Below are positions 9,232 through 17,218 of a DNA stretch of 64,000 nt, piece after piece. Origin of the DNA: Variovorax sp. WDL1. Its GTDB lineage: Bacteria > Pseudomonadota > Gammaproteobacteria > Burkholderiales > Burkholderiaceae_C. Position 1 is the stretch's first letter, and each line of letters begins with the position of its first letter. A program made the translations under genes and the position numbers. The stretch lies in the NCBI RefSeq assembly GCF_001541225.1, contig NZ_LMTS01000158.1, positions 45,915-109,914 on the forward strand, given 5' to 3'. A model generated the notes under the pieces. The model had not been told where the DNA came from and did no database searches. It was given only the letters and a program-made list of their open reading frames with translations.

Positions 9232-10773
9232 ATGCCCACACCGAAGGTACCCATGAGCAAGATCAGAAGAGTTCTCCAACTGCTGCACGAGGCCGACTTG
9301 AGCCAGCGCGAGGCAGCCCGCGCCGCTGGCGTGAGCAAGAGCTGCGTGAGCGACATCGCCAGCCGCGCCCGCGCCGCAGGCCTGCCCTGGGCGCAGGCCC
9401 GCGAGCTGGACGACGACGCCCTGCACGCGCGGCTGCACCCCGCCCCCGTGGCCCGCAGCGCCCGCCACCTGGAGCCCGAATGGGCACAGGTCCACCAGCA
9501 GCTCAAACGCCCTGGCGTCACGCTGCAGCTGCTGTGGGAGGAGTACCAGCTCGCCCACGATGGCCGCGCCTACAAGTACAGCGCCTTCTGCGACAAATAC
9601 GCCGCCTTCGCGCGCAGCCTGAAGCGCTCCATGCGCCAGGTGCACAAGGCCGGCGAGCGGCTGTTCGTGGACTACGCCGGCCAGACCGTGGAGCTGGTGG
9701 ACATCTTCAGTGGGGAGATCACCCGCGCGCAGATCTTCGTGGCCGTGCTGGGCGCCTCCAACCTCACCTACGCCTGCGCCACGCGCACGCAGCAGGCCGA
9801 GGACTGGGTGCGCTCGATCATCGCGGCGCTGGAGTACATCGGCGGCGTGCCGCGCCTGCTGGTGCCCGACCAGCCACGCGCGTTGATGGCCCGGCCCGAC
9901 CGCTACGAGCCCACGGCCCACCGGCTGCTGGCCGAACTGGGCGATCACTACGGTGTCGCGATCCTGCCGGCGCGCCCGGCGCACCCGAAGGACAAAGCCA
10001 AGGTGGAAGTCGGCGTGCAGGTCGTGGAGCGCTGGATCCTGGCGCGGCTGCGCGAGCGCCGCTTCATCAACCTGGGCGAGCTCAACCGGGCCATCGTGCC
10101 GCTGCTCACGCAGCTCAACGAGCGCCCCTTCAAGAAGCTGCCCGGCAGCCGGCGCAGCGCCTTCGAGCAGATGGAGCGCGCGGCCCTGTCGTCGCTGCCG
10201 GCCGCGCCGATGCAGGTGGCGCGCTTCAGACAAGCGCGCGTGAACATCGACTACCACGTGGAGTACGAAGGGCACTACTACAGCGTGCCGCACCGCCTGG
10301 TGGGCGAGCAGGTGGAGCTGCGCATCACGGACCAGACGCTGGAGGCGCTGCACAAGACCCAGCGCGTCGCTGCCCATGTACTGAGCGGCCGGCGCGGGGG
10401 CCACAGCACCACGGCCGAACACATGCCCGCCTCGCACCGCGCGCATGCCCAGTGGAGCCCGGCCAAGCTGCTCGGTTGGGGCCAGCGTATCGGCGAGGCC
10501 TGCGCGGCCGTGGTGCGCTGGCAGCTGGAGCACCGCCCGCACCCCGAGCAGGGCTACCGCGCCTGCCTGGGCCTGATGCGCCTGGGCCGCGAGTACGGAG
10601 TCCAGCGGCTGGAGGCGGCCTGCGCCCGGGCGCTGTCGATCCGTGCGCCGCACTACAAGAGCATCAGCTCCATCCTGGCCTCGGGCCTGGACCGTCATGG
10701 CACGCCGGCTCAGCTCGATCTGCCCGCCATGCCCACGCACGAGAACGTGCGCGGCCCGGACTACTACCACTGA
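9232..10773 (+). CDS. istA: IS21-family transposase IstA
   Basis: A 513-residue transposase. An N-terminal helix-turn-helix (LSQREAARAAGVSKSCVSDI) is followed by the rve integrase core with acidic residues in FVDYAGQTVEL, LLVPDQPRALM and KDKAKVEVGVQ. The C-terminal part has the IS21-specific region (YYSVPHRLVGEQVEL). It performs strand transfer with the ATPase IstB, whose frame follows 41 bp later. An internal ATG at 9253 is a possible alternative start. Confidence 0.95.
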   Translation: MPTPKVPMSKIRRVLQLLHEADLSQREAARAAGVSKSCVSDIASRARAAGLPWAQARELDDDALHARLHPAPVARSARHLEPEWAQVHQQLKRPGVTLQLLWEEYQLAHDGRAYKYSAFCDKYAAFARSLKRSMRQVHKAGERLFVDYAGQTVELVDIFSGEITRAQIFVAVLGASNLTYACATRTQQAEDWVRSIIAALEYIGGVPRLLVPDQPRALMARPDRYEPTAHRLLAELGDHYGVAILPARPAHPKDKAKVEVGVQVVERWILARLRERRFINLGELNRAIVPLLTQLNERPFKKLPGSRRSAFEQMERAALSSLPAAPMQVARFRQARVNIDYHVEYEGHYYSVPHRLVGEQVELRITDQTLEALHKTQRVAAHVLSGRRGGHSTTAEHMPASHRAHAQWSPAKLLGWGQRIGEACAAVVRWQLEHRPHPEQGYRACLGLMRLGREYGVQRLEAACARALSIRAPHYKSISSILASGLDRHGTPAQLDLPAMPTHENVRGPDYYH

Positions 10774-10814
10774 CCCCCATCACGAACGCCATGCCTACCG
10801 AAGGAACACACACC

Positions 10815-11600
10815 ATGCTGGCCCAACACACCCTGGATCAACTGCGCAGCCTGCGCCTGGACGGCCTGGTGGCCGCGCTGCAAGACCCTGCGACCGCGCA
10901 CGCCGCGGCCGACCTGGACTTCCACGCCCGCTTGGCGCTGCTGGTGCAGCGCGAGATCGACTGGCGCGACGACAAGCGGCTGGCCCGGCTGCTCAAGGCC
11001 GCGCAGCTCAAGATCTCGGGCGCCTGCCTGCAGGACATCGACTGGCGCGCCTCGCGTGGCCTGAGCCGTGCGCTGATGGCCGAGCTGGCCGGCGTCGGCT
11101 GGGTGCGCGAGGGCCGCAGCGTGCTGCTCACCGGGGCCACCGGCTGCGGCAAGACGTGGCTGGCCTGCGCGCTGGCGCGCCAGGCCGCACGCGCCGGCCA
11201 CGCCGTGCTGTACACGCGCACCGCGCGGCTGCTGGAGGAGCTGCACGTGGCCCATGGCGACGGCAGCTTCAAGCGCCGGCTCGGCCAACTGGCGCGGCTG
11301 CAACTGCTGGTGCTGGACGACTTCGCGCTGACGCCGATTGCCGCGCATGAACGGGGCGATCTGCTGGAGTTGCTGGACGACCGCGTGGGCACCCGGGCCA
11401 CCATCATCACCAGCCAGTTGCCGCCGGCGGCCTGGCACGCCTGGCTGGGCGAGCCCACGCTGGCCGATGCGATCCTTGACCGCGTGGTGCACGGCGCGCA
11501 CAAGATCGCGCTCAAGGGCGAGTCCATGCGGCGCAGCCGCGCCAACGCCGTCGGCGTCACCGAAGCCGCCATGGCCGGGGACATCAGCCAGGGCGGCTGA
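10815..11600 (+). CDS. istB: IS21-family ATPase helper IstB
   Basis: A 261-residue AAA+ ATPase with Walker A GATGCGKTW and Walker B LLVLDDFAL, followed by ITSQLPPAAWHAWL (sensor region) as in IstB/DnaC-like proteins. It selects target DNA and stimulates IstA. The ATG at 10815 has GAAGGA about 10 nt upstream; an in-frame ATG at 10791 would add eight residues. About 360 bp between istB and the right end hold terminal repeats and no clear gene. Confidence 0.94.
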   Translation: MLAQHTLDQLRSLRLDGLVAALQDPATAHAAADLDFHARLALLVQREIDWRDDKRLARLLKAAQLKISGACLQDIDWRASRGLSRALMAELAGVGWVREGRSVLLTGATGCGKTWLACALARQAARAGHAVLYTRTARLLEELHVAHGDGSFKRRLGQLARLQLLVLDDFALTPIAAHERGDLLELLDDRVGTRATIITSQLPPAAWHAWLGEPTLADAILDRVVHGAHKIALKGESMRRSRANAVGVTEAAMAGDISQGG

Positions 11601-12649
11601 TACCTGCGCTGTCGCGCAGCAGGCCGTGGCATGCCAGCCATGTGCACCGCCTGCTCCGCCTTGCCCACCGCGGCGGTCGGTTCGTCGCAAGCGCCAACCG
11701 CCGCCGTGGACAAGGCTGCCGAGCACCTCATCGAAGCGTCTTCATCGCCTTCGGCGCACCGGTTACCCACCCGGCGCTGCGCGCCGCGTGGATAACCGGC
11801 AACCCCCGCGTTCCACGCCGATCACGGGCACCTGCACTACCATCGCGCCCGTCACTCCGGGCCACAAGCGGCTGCCCGCCATCACGCGGAACGCTGCCCG
11901 CGATCAGCGCGGAATGCTGCCCGCCATCGTTTGGAATGGGTGTCCGCGATCAGTGGAATGCGCACTCTTCACTGTCCTGGAGCAAGCGCGTGAGAATGCC
12001 AGAGCCATTGCCGCGGGCCTGAGGGGCAGCCTGCGCATTGCAATTTCCGATGGTGCGATGGACCCACGACTATCGGCGTTCCTAGCTCGTTGCCGCGCGG
12101 AAGAGCCCGAGGTCGAGATACGTCTCTCCGAGGTACCGCTGACCGAGCAGATACGGGGCCTACGGTCTGGCGACTTCACGATCGGATTTGCACACGCGGC
12201 GGATGTTGGCGAAGGCATCGTGGCTGAACCGATCTGGCGAGACCCGATTGTGATCGCCGTGCCAGCGCGGCACTCGCTTCTTGCGCACAAGCAAGTTCCG
12301 CTGAACGAACTTCAGGGTCACCCACTGGTTCTGTGCGACAAACTGGCCTGCGAAGGCTACTGCCGAGAACTAAATCGGCTGCTACAGGTTCTGGAACACA
12401 GACTCAACGTTGTCGAAGAAGTGTCGTCGCTGGACATGATGCTAACGCTCGTCGGCGCAGGCTATGGGATTGGTTTCATGACGGCGACCAAGATTCCCAT
12501 CAGCCAGAGGCCGGACGTGGTGATTCGCCCTCTGGCGCAGGACACGGCGGTAATCACAACCTATCTGCTTCGGCCAGAAAGCAGCAACTCATCGGTTTCG
12601 CTGGATCGCTTCATCGAACGTCTGCGAGGACCTCCGGATGACTAAAGCG

Positions 12650-12955
12650 TCAATGCCTATCTGAATCGTGCGCCGCGGCACGAAGATTGCGTTCGGCTGC
12701 GCTGACGAGTTCCGCAGCACTGAGCTTGAGTCCGGCGGCGATTCTTAAGATCAGAGCGAGAGTGGGCATGTGCTCCCCACGCTCTATTTTGCCCATGTGC
12801 GATCGCTCGATCCCTGCTTTCGCAGCCAGTTCTTCCTGAGCAACACCTTGCGTCAGGCGGGCGACACGAACGGCCGCTCCGAATGCCAACGCTGGCTCGG
12901 CGTCGAAAGTGGTAGTTCCTGGGGGACGGCCTCGTCGGACAGTTCGCTTCTCCAT
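12650..12955 (-). CDS. XRE-family helix-turn-helix regulator
   Basis: A 101-residue cro/cI-type DNA-binding protein. The HTH covers about residues 25-80 (ALAFGAAVRVARLTQGVAQE, AGIERSHMGKIERGEHMPTL). The ATG at 12955 aligns with the start of the paralogue at 59234 (MEKRTVRRGRPPG against MQKSTIQPGRPTG); a TTG at 12979 in the same frame would add eight residues. It is divergent from the HTH-less LysR-like gene at 13063, with TTAAC palindromes in the gap, so it probably represses that promoter and its own. It converges with the broken lysR gene. Confidence 0.88.
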   Translation of the reverse strand: MEKRTVRRGRPPGTTTFDAEPALAFGAAVRVARLTQGVAQEELAAKAGIERSHMGKIERGEHMPTLALILRIAAGLKLSAAELVSAAERNLRAAAHDSDRH

Positions 12956-12984
12956 CCTTGGAAGCGTCGAACAGTCCAAACAAT

Positions 12985-13004
12985 TTAACCACGTTAAGTT
13001 TAAC
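12985..13004. promoter_or_regulatory. Palindromic operator between the XRE and LysR-like genes
   Basis: TTAACCACGTTAA at 12985-12997 is an inverted repeat TTAAC-N3-GTTAA, and it runs into a second palindrome GTTAAGTTTAAC (12993-13004). The same TTAAC-N3-GTTA unit recurs at the matching place in the second module (59264-59291). Position and conservation suggest an XRE operator. Confidence 0.65.
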
Positions 13005-13062
13005 TCAAACTAGCTATCATGAAGACTTTCCATCCTTGTCTTATCGCTTCTTGGGGCCTCTC

Positions 13063-13704
13063 ATGCACGACGCCACCAGCCCACGCCCACAGCTCAGGCT
13101 CGCCATAGCGCCTGGTGTGGCCTCTTCGTACCTAGCTGCATTGCTTGCCCTGCAGCGCGCGGAGGAGCCCGAAGTTTCTATGGAATTTAATGAGGTTACG
13201 GCGAGCGATCTCATTACGGGCCTCTACAAACGGCGCTTCGACGTCGGCCTTTCTCTGAAGCAGGTGAGCGATTCTTCGCTGAAGAGTCTTTCTATTTGGT
13301 TCGAGGCGACAGCTCTTGCCACGCCGCTGCGATACCCACTGCTCCGGCAGCAGTCAATCAGAATAGACGAACTTAAGGAGCACTCCGTGTTTCGATGGAA
13401 GGCCGAATATTCTCTTTCGCTGGACCAGTACCTGTCCTCCATGTCATCAACGGAAAGGCCGAATGTCCAGCATGTCAGTTCTTTTGAGATGTTATTGCTC
13501 TGGGTCGCAGCTGGATATGGCGTAGGGATTTCCTCGCGATCACGCATTGAAACCGCTAGCCAGTGCGGAATCTGCACGCGCCCAATAGCCGATGGCCCCT
13601 ACGAGGTCATTACGCACCTGCAGCGACTCTCGGGACAGACGAATCTTGTAGCTGATCGATTTGAGCTTAGAGCCTTGCGAGTTGCCGAGGCGCGTAAAGC
13701 ATGA
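13063..13704 (+). CDS. LysR-type effector-binding domain protein lacking the HTH
   Basis: The 213-residue product aligns over its whole length with the effector domain of the LysR proteins in this window: LRLAIAPGVASSYLAALLAL matches LRIAVSDGAIDPRLSAFLVR, and VAAGYGVGISSRSRIE matches VGAGYGVGFMTATKI. No DNA-binding domain precedes it. The ATG at 13063 begins where similarity to the paralogue at 59354 begins; the frame is open upstream to a ATG at 12958. It could sense a ligand and modulate the LysR or XRE partner. That role is inference. Confidence 0.8.
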   Translation: MHDATSPRPQLRLAIAPGVASSYLAALLALQRAEEPEVSMEFNEVTASDLITGLYKRRFDVGLSLKQVSDSSLKSLSIWFEATALATPLRYPLLRQQSIRIDELKEHSVFRWKAEYSLSLDQYLSSMSSTERPNVQHVSSFEMLLLWVAAGYGVGISSRSRIETASQCGICTRPIADGPYEVITHLQRLSGQTNLVADRFELRALRVAEARKA

Positions 13705-13846
13705 CAACCACGTGCGGTGCCCGCCCTTGCCGGTGGATTTGCAGCGGGTGCCGGTTCGGGCCAAGGCGCCGTCCAGACGCATCAATTCATCCTGGAAACT
13801 GACCTTGATCAATTCAACTCCCTACAACTTCCAATAGTATGTCCGC

Positions 13847-14302
13847 ATGATCGGCTTAAGGCGCCTTCTCGCAAGATGGAGCCGCTGGATTACCAGCGGC
13901 CTAGTCGTAACCTTGCTTTTCTCGCAGGTTGCGATGGCGATGTACGTCTGTCCCAAGCCAGACCCGAGGGCATCTGTGGAAACCACGCAAATGCGTGCCA
14001 CGATCTCGATGCAGCAGGCTGACAAGTTGCCAATGTCGGATTGCACCGGCATGCCTGATTCCATGGACAGCGAAGCGCCACAGTTGTGCCACGCTCATTG
14101 CAGTGGCGATCGGGAGTCGGCGCTTTCATGGCAGGGGCTGGACATTCAGTTTCTCGCGGCGCACGTGATGTGGCTCGCCAACTCGCTGCCCGGGTTGGTT
14201 CTCGACCGGGTAGCCCTCAGGCGGCACGTTACCTACATTCCTCCCAATCCCCGCGCGGGCTTTCCGCCGATCTACCTCACGTTCCAAGTCCTGCGGAATT
14301 GA
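13847..14302 (+). CDS. Secreted hypothetical protein with CHAHC motif, ahead of cusCBA
   Basis: I do not recognise a named family. The 151-residue product has a basic start and hydrophobic core (WITSGLVVTLLFSQVAMA) that looks like a signal peptide, then potential metal ligands MYVCPKP, MSDCTGMPDSMD and LCHAHCSGD. The second half (LPGLVLDRVALRRHVTYIPP) is less distinctive. It lies 75 bp before the outer-membrane efflux gene on the same strand and is probably part of that transcript. A periplasmic copper-binding role is plausible from context and residues only. Confidence 0.7.
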   Translation: MIGLRRLLARWSRWITSGLVVTLLFSQVAMAMYVCPKPDPRASVETTQMRATISMQQADKLPMSDCTGMPDSMDSEAPQLCHAHCSGDRESALSWQGLDIQFLAAHVMWLANSLPGLVLDRVALRRHVTYIPPNPRAGFPPIYLTFQVLRN

Positions 14303-14377
14303 TTTATGTGTCCGTGCTCGCCGCGCACCGATGCGGCAGACCACGTGATTTCGTGAATACCAATTCCGAGGACAACC

Positions 14378-15685
14378 ATGTTTACTCCCTTTTTTGGCGC
14401 CCCCGAGGGGCGCCCGTCGGCGTACGGCCGAGGCACAACGCCGGCCTCGATGCGAGTGCATCGTCTGAAAGCTATCAGCATCGCGTTGGCGGGCAGTGCG
14501 CTTGTCTCGCCTGTAGCCTACGCCCTCGATTTTGCTGAGGCACGCCTTATCGCGGAGCAGCAGAGCCCACGCATAAGCGCGCAGCAGTTGCAGGTTAACG
14601 TCGCCGAATCCGTGCAGAAGGCAGCAGGCTCGCTGCCCGACCCCAAGCTCTCGCTCGGCATCGAAAACTACCCCATCAGCGGCATGGATCGCTGGAGCAT
14701 GACGCGCGAATCCATGACGATGCAGCGCTTGGCGCTCATGCAGGAAGTGCCCAACAGGGCCAAGCGCGACGCCCAGGTCGCCAGCGCGCAGGCGCGTGTG
14801 GATCGAGAACGCGCGGCGCTGGTTTTGCAGCGATTGCAGATCCGCCAGGAACTCAGCCTGGCGTGGATCGCCGCGCAGGCGGTGGAGCAACGGGAGATAC
14901 TGCTGACGGAACTGCTCGCGGAGAACCAGCGCCTGCAAGACAGTCTCCCCGCTCGCGTCGCCGGCGGCACCGCCCAGGCTGGCGATCTGTTGGTCGCGCA
15001 ACAGGAGGCGCTGACACTCACGGACCGCCGTGACGATCTACAGCGGGACCGGGCCAAGGCCAGGGCCGCGTTGCGGCGCTGGGTGGGCTCCAGGGCCGAC
15101 GAAGCACTGCAAGGCGATCCAGGCCCGCTCACTCGCCCCGTCGCGCAACTGCGCACAGAACTGGCGAATCACGCGGAGCTTGAACTCTATCCGGCGATGC
15201 AAAGCATGGCCCGGGCCGAGTCCCGCGAAGCCCAATCAGAGACCCGCGGCGATTGGGCCTGGGAGATAGCCTATAGCCGGCGTGATCGCCGATGGGGCGA
15301 CATGGTGTCATTTCAGGTGACATTCGATCTGCCTTGGCAGAAGGATCGACGCCAAGTGCCCATGATCGAGGCAAAACGGCACGAGTTGGAACGTCTGGAC
15401 GCCGAACGCGAAGACGTGGCGCGGCGGCATTTGCAGGAGCTGGACGACAGCGCCGCCGAACTCCAAGCGTTGAACAGCCAGATCGACCGCCTGCAGACCG
15501 CCGGCTTGCAACTGGTACGGAACCGAGCGGCACTTGCATTGAGCAACTACCGATCCGCCAAGGGGGACCTGAGCGCTGTGCTCAGTGCACGCGCCCAGGT
15601 GCTGGAGACGCGCATGCGTCTGATCGACCTTGGAGCGCAGCGCGACAGCCTCGTCGCCCGACTGAACAGCCTGATCGCGGACTGA
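14378..15685 (+). CDS. cusC: CusC/TolC-family outer-membrane efflux channel
   Basis: A 435-residue TolC-superfamily protein with the two OEP repeats rich in coiled-coil sequence (about residues 40-230 and 250-430). A signal peptide is visible, but it begins at Met25 (MRVHRLKAISIALAGSALV, then YALDF). The first 24 residues from ATG 14378 look cytoplasmic. ATG 14378 has GAGG 7 nt upstream; ATG 14450 has none, so the start is uncertain. It forms the outer-membrane duct for the CusBA pump. Confidence 0.9.
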   Translation: MFTPFFGAPEGRPSAYGRGTTPASMRVHRLKAISIALAGSALVSPVAYALDFAEARLIAEQQSPRISAQQLQVNVAESVQKAAGSLPDPKLSLGIENYPISGMDRWSMTRESMTMQRLALMQEVPNRAKRDAQVASAQARVDRERAALVLQRLQIRQELSLAWIAAQAVEQREILLTELLAENQRLQDSLPARVAGGTAQAGDLLVAQQEALTLTDRRDDLQRDRAKARAALRRWVGSRADEALQGDPGPLTRPVAQLRTELANHAELELYPAMQSMARAESREAQSETRGDWAWEIAYSRRDRRWGDMVSFQVTFDLPWQKDRRQVPMIEAKRHELERLDAEREDVARRHLQELDDSAAELQALNSQIDRLQTAGLQLVRNRAALALSNYRSAKGDLSAVLSARAQVLETRMRLIDLGAQRDSLVARLNSLIAD

Positions 15686-15700
15686 GTGGAGACCCTCGCC

Positions 15701-17218
15701 ATGAATACCTCTTCGAGAAACATCCTTACCGGCTTGACGCTGGTTGCTGCCGGTATTGCCGTTGGATGGGGCGTCGCCCAATGGCGCGCCGGCCACCTCA
15801 GCGGCTCCCCCGCTGCCAACGTCACCGTTGCAAGCGCTCCGACCGAGCGCAAGGTGCTGTATTGGTACGACCCGATGGTGCCGACCCAGAAGTTCGACAA
15901 GCCCGGCAAGTCGCCCTACATGGACATGCCGTTGATGCCGAAGTACGCGGATGAAGACACGCAAGACAGCACGGGCCTCAGCGTGTCGGCGCAAGCGGTG
16001 CAAGCCCTAGGGCTGCGTACAGCCGAAGTCCTGCATGGCAAGATCGGTGCAGATGTGAACGTCGTGGGCACCGTGCTGCTCAACGACCGCGACGTCAGCA
16101 TCGTGCAGGCGCGGACCGCTGGCTTCGTCGAGCGTGTCTACGCACGGGCTGCGGGCGACGTGATCGCAGCAGGGGCACCGCTGGCTGACCTATTGCTGCC
16201 GGAGTGGATCGCCGCACAGCGCGAGTTTCTCTCGGTTCGCGCGATGGGCGACGCACCGTTGACCGCAGCTGCCCGCCAACGGCTGCTGCTGCTCGGCATG
16301 CCGCAAGCCCTGATCGCCCAGGTGGAGCGCACAGGCGAGCCCAAGGGGCTGTACACGGTCACAACACCTCAAGGCGGCTTGGTGGCCGAACTGATGGTGC
16401 GCCAGGGCATGACGGTTTCCGCCGGGGAAAGCCTGGTCAGGGTGAATGGCTTGGCCTCGGTGTGGATCGAAGCGGCCGTCCCCGAAGCACAAAGCGGACC
16501 ATTGCAGGTCGGCCAAACGGCGCAGGTCCGGCTGGCGGCGTTTCCCGGTGAAGTGCTCCAGGCGCGCATCGTGAGCATCCTGCCCGAAGCCAACCGCGAC
16601 ACCCGTACGGTGCGAGTGCGGCTTGAAATGGCCAATCCCGGCCAGCGCCTGAAGGCCGGCATGTCCGGCCAGATCGCGCTCAAAGGCAACGAACAGCCCG
16701 CGCTGCTTGTTCCCAGCGAAGCGGTCATCCGCACCGGCAAGCGCGCACTGGCCTATGTGGTCGATGGACCCGGCAAGTTCCATCCCGTGGAGGTCCAGGT
16801 GGGCGCGGAGGTAGGCGATCAACTGGTGGTCAACGGCGGGCTCGCGGCGGGACAGCAGGTGGTGGCCTCGGCGCAGTTCCTGATCGATTCGGAAGCCAGC
16901 CTGCGGGGCGTGCTGCCTGCAGGTGCCGCGGCGTCCGCGCCTGCATCGCCGCACAACGGGCACGGCACCTCGTCGCCAACGGCCGCGGCCACCAACGCTT
17001 TCGTGGTGCGCGGCGTGATCGAGGAGATGTCGCCCACCGAGCTGACGCTGGCGCACGAGGCCGTGCCAGCCCTCCAATGGCCGGCCATGACCATGGGCTT
17101 CAAGCTGAGCAGCCCGCAGCTCGCCGCGGGTCTTTCGGTTCGGCAGCAGGTGCGATTCACCTTCTCCAAGCAAGGTGAGGGCTACGTGATCACCGCCATC
17201 GAAAAGGTGCAGCCATGA
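15701..17218 (+). CDS. cusB: CusB-type periplasmic adaptor with fused CusF domain
   Basis: A 505-residue RND membrane-fusion protein. After an N-terminal anchor comes a heavy-metal-binding domain ([20 protein letters not shown], then DMPLMPKY) and the adaptor core (barrel-sandwich, beta-barrel; residues about 90-390). The last about 75 residues are a CusF-like domain with its Cu(I) ligands in place: [16 protein letters not shown] gives the His, Trp and two Met. In E. coli CusF is a separate chaperone. I chose ATG 15701; a GTG at 15686 is in frame. It overlaps cusA by 4 bp. Confidence 0.94.
   Translation: MNTSSRNILTGLTLVAAGIAVGWGVAQWRAGHLSGSPAANVTVASAPTERKVLYWYDPMVPTQKFDKPGKSPYMDMPLMPKYADEDTQDSTGLSVSAQAVQALGLRTAEVLHGKIGADVNVVGTVLLNDRDVSIVQARTAGFVERVYARAAGDVIAAGAPLADLLLPEWIAAQREFLSVRAMGDAPLTAAARQRLLLLGMPQALIAQVERTGEPKGLYTVTTPQGGLVAELMVRQGMTVSAGESLVRVNGLASVWIEAAVPEAQSGPLQVGQTAQVRLAAFPGEVLQARIVSILPEANRDTRTVRVRLEMANPGQRLKAGMSGQIALKGNEQPALLVPSEAVIRTGKRALAYVVDGPGKFHPVEVQVGAEVGDQLVVNGGLAAGQQVVASAQFLIDSEASLRGVLPAGAAASAPASPHNGHGTSSPTAAATNAFVVRGVIEEMSPTELTLAHEAVPALQWPAMTMGFKLSSPQLAAGLSVRQQVRFTFSKQGEGYVITAIEKVQP

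Larger units (their letters stand above)
9016..11964 (+). mobile_element. IS21-family insertion sequence with 5-bp target duplication
   Basis: A 2949-bp element with inverted ends starting TGCG(T/C)ATTCCAC and a direct repeat CTCTT at 9011-9015 and 11965-11969. IS21 elements make 4-8 bp duplications. It carries istA and istB in order on the plus strand. Both ends hold several imperfect copies of a roughly 20-bp motif of the form TTCCA-N-GATCGCGGGCAGC. These are the multiple transposase-binding repeats known in IS21 elements. Confidence 0.93.
8801..12645 (+). pseudogene. LysR-family regulator gene split by an IS21-family element
   Basis: The 5' part (8801-9015) encodes the winged helix-turn-helix ([20 protein letters not shown] and [20 protein letters not shown]). 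The 3' part (11970-12645) encodes the effector-binding domain, from TVLEQAREN to GPPDD. Removing the element and one CTCTT copy gives 891 bp, 296 codons plus stop in one frame, the same length as the intact paralogue at 58027-58917. The paralogue aligns through the junction (RRLLTVLEQAREN). As it stands the gene cannot make a full regulator. It is convergent with the XRE gene, 4 bp apart. Confidence 0.92.

Noticed and set aside
8812..10770. Antisense 652-codon frame across the lysR start and istA
   Set aside because: It spans the IS21 insertion junction and covers istA antisense, so it cannot be an ancestral gene.
13705..13846. Minus-strand frame reading IKVSFQDELMRLDGALARTG in the gap before the cus operon
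   Set aside because: It looks protein-like for about 35 codons but then runs antisense into the LysR-like gene; probably the 5' end of a lost gene, with no family recognised, so not annotated.
14396..14414. GGCGCCCC/GGGGCGCC hairpin near the cusC start as a terminator
   Set aside because: The T-run is upstream on the plus strand and becomes an A-run downstream on the minus strand, so it fits a terminator in neither direction.
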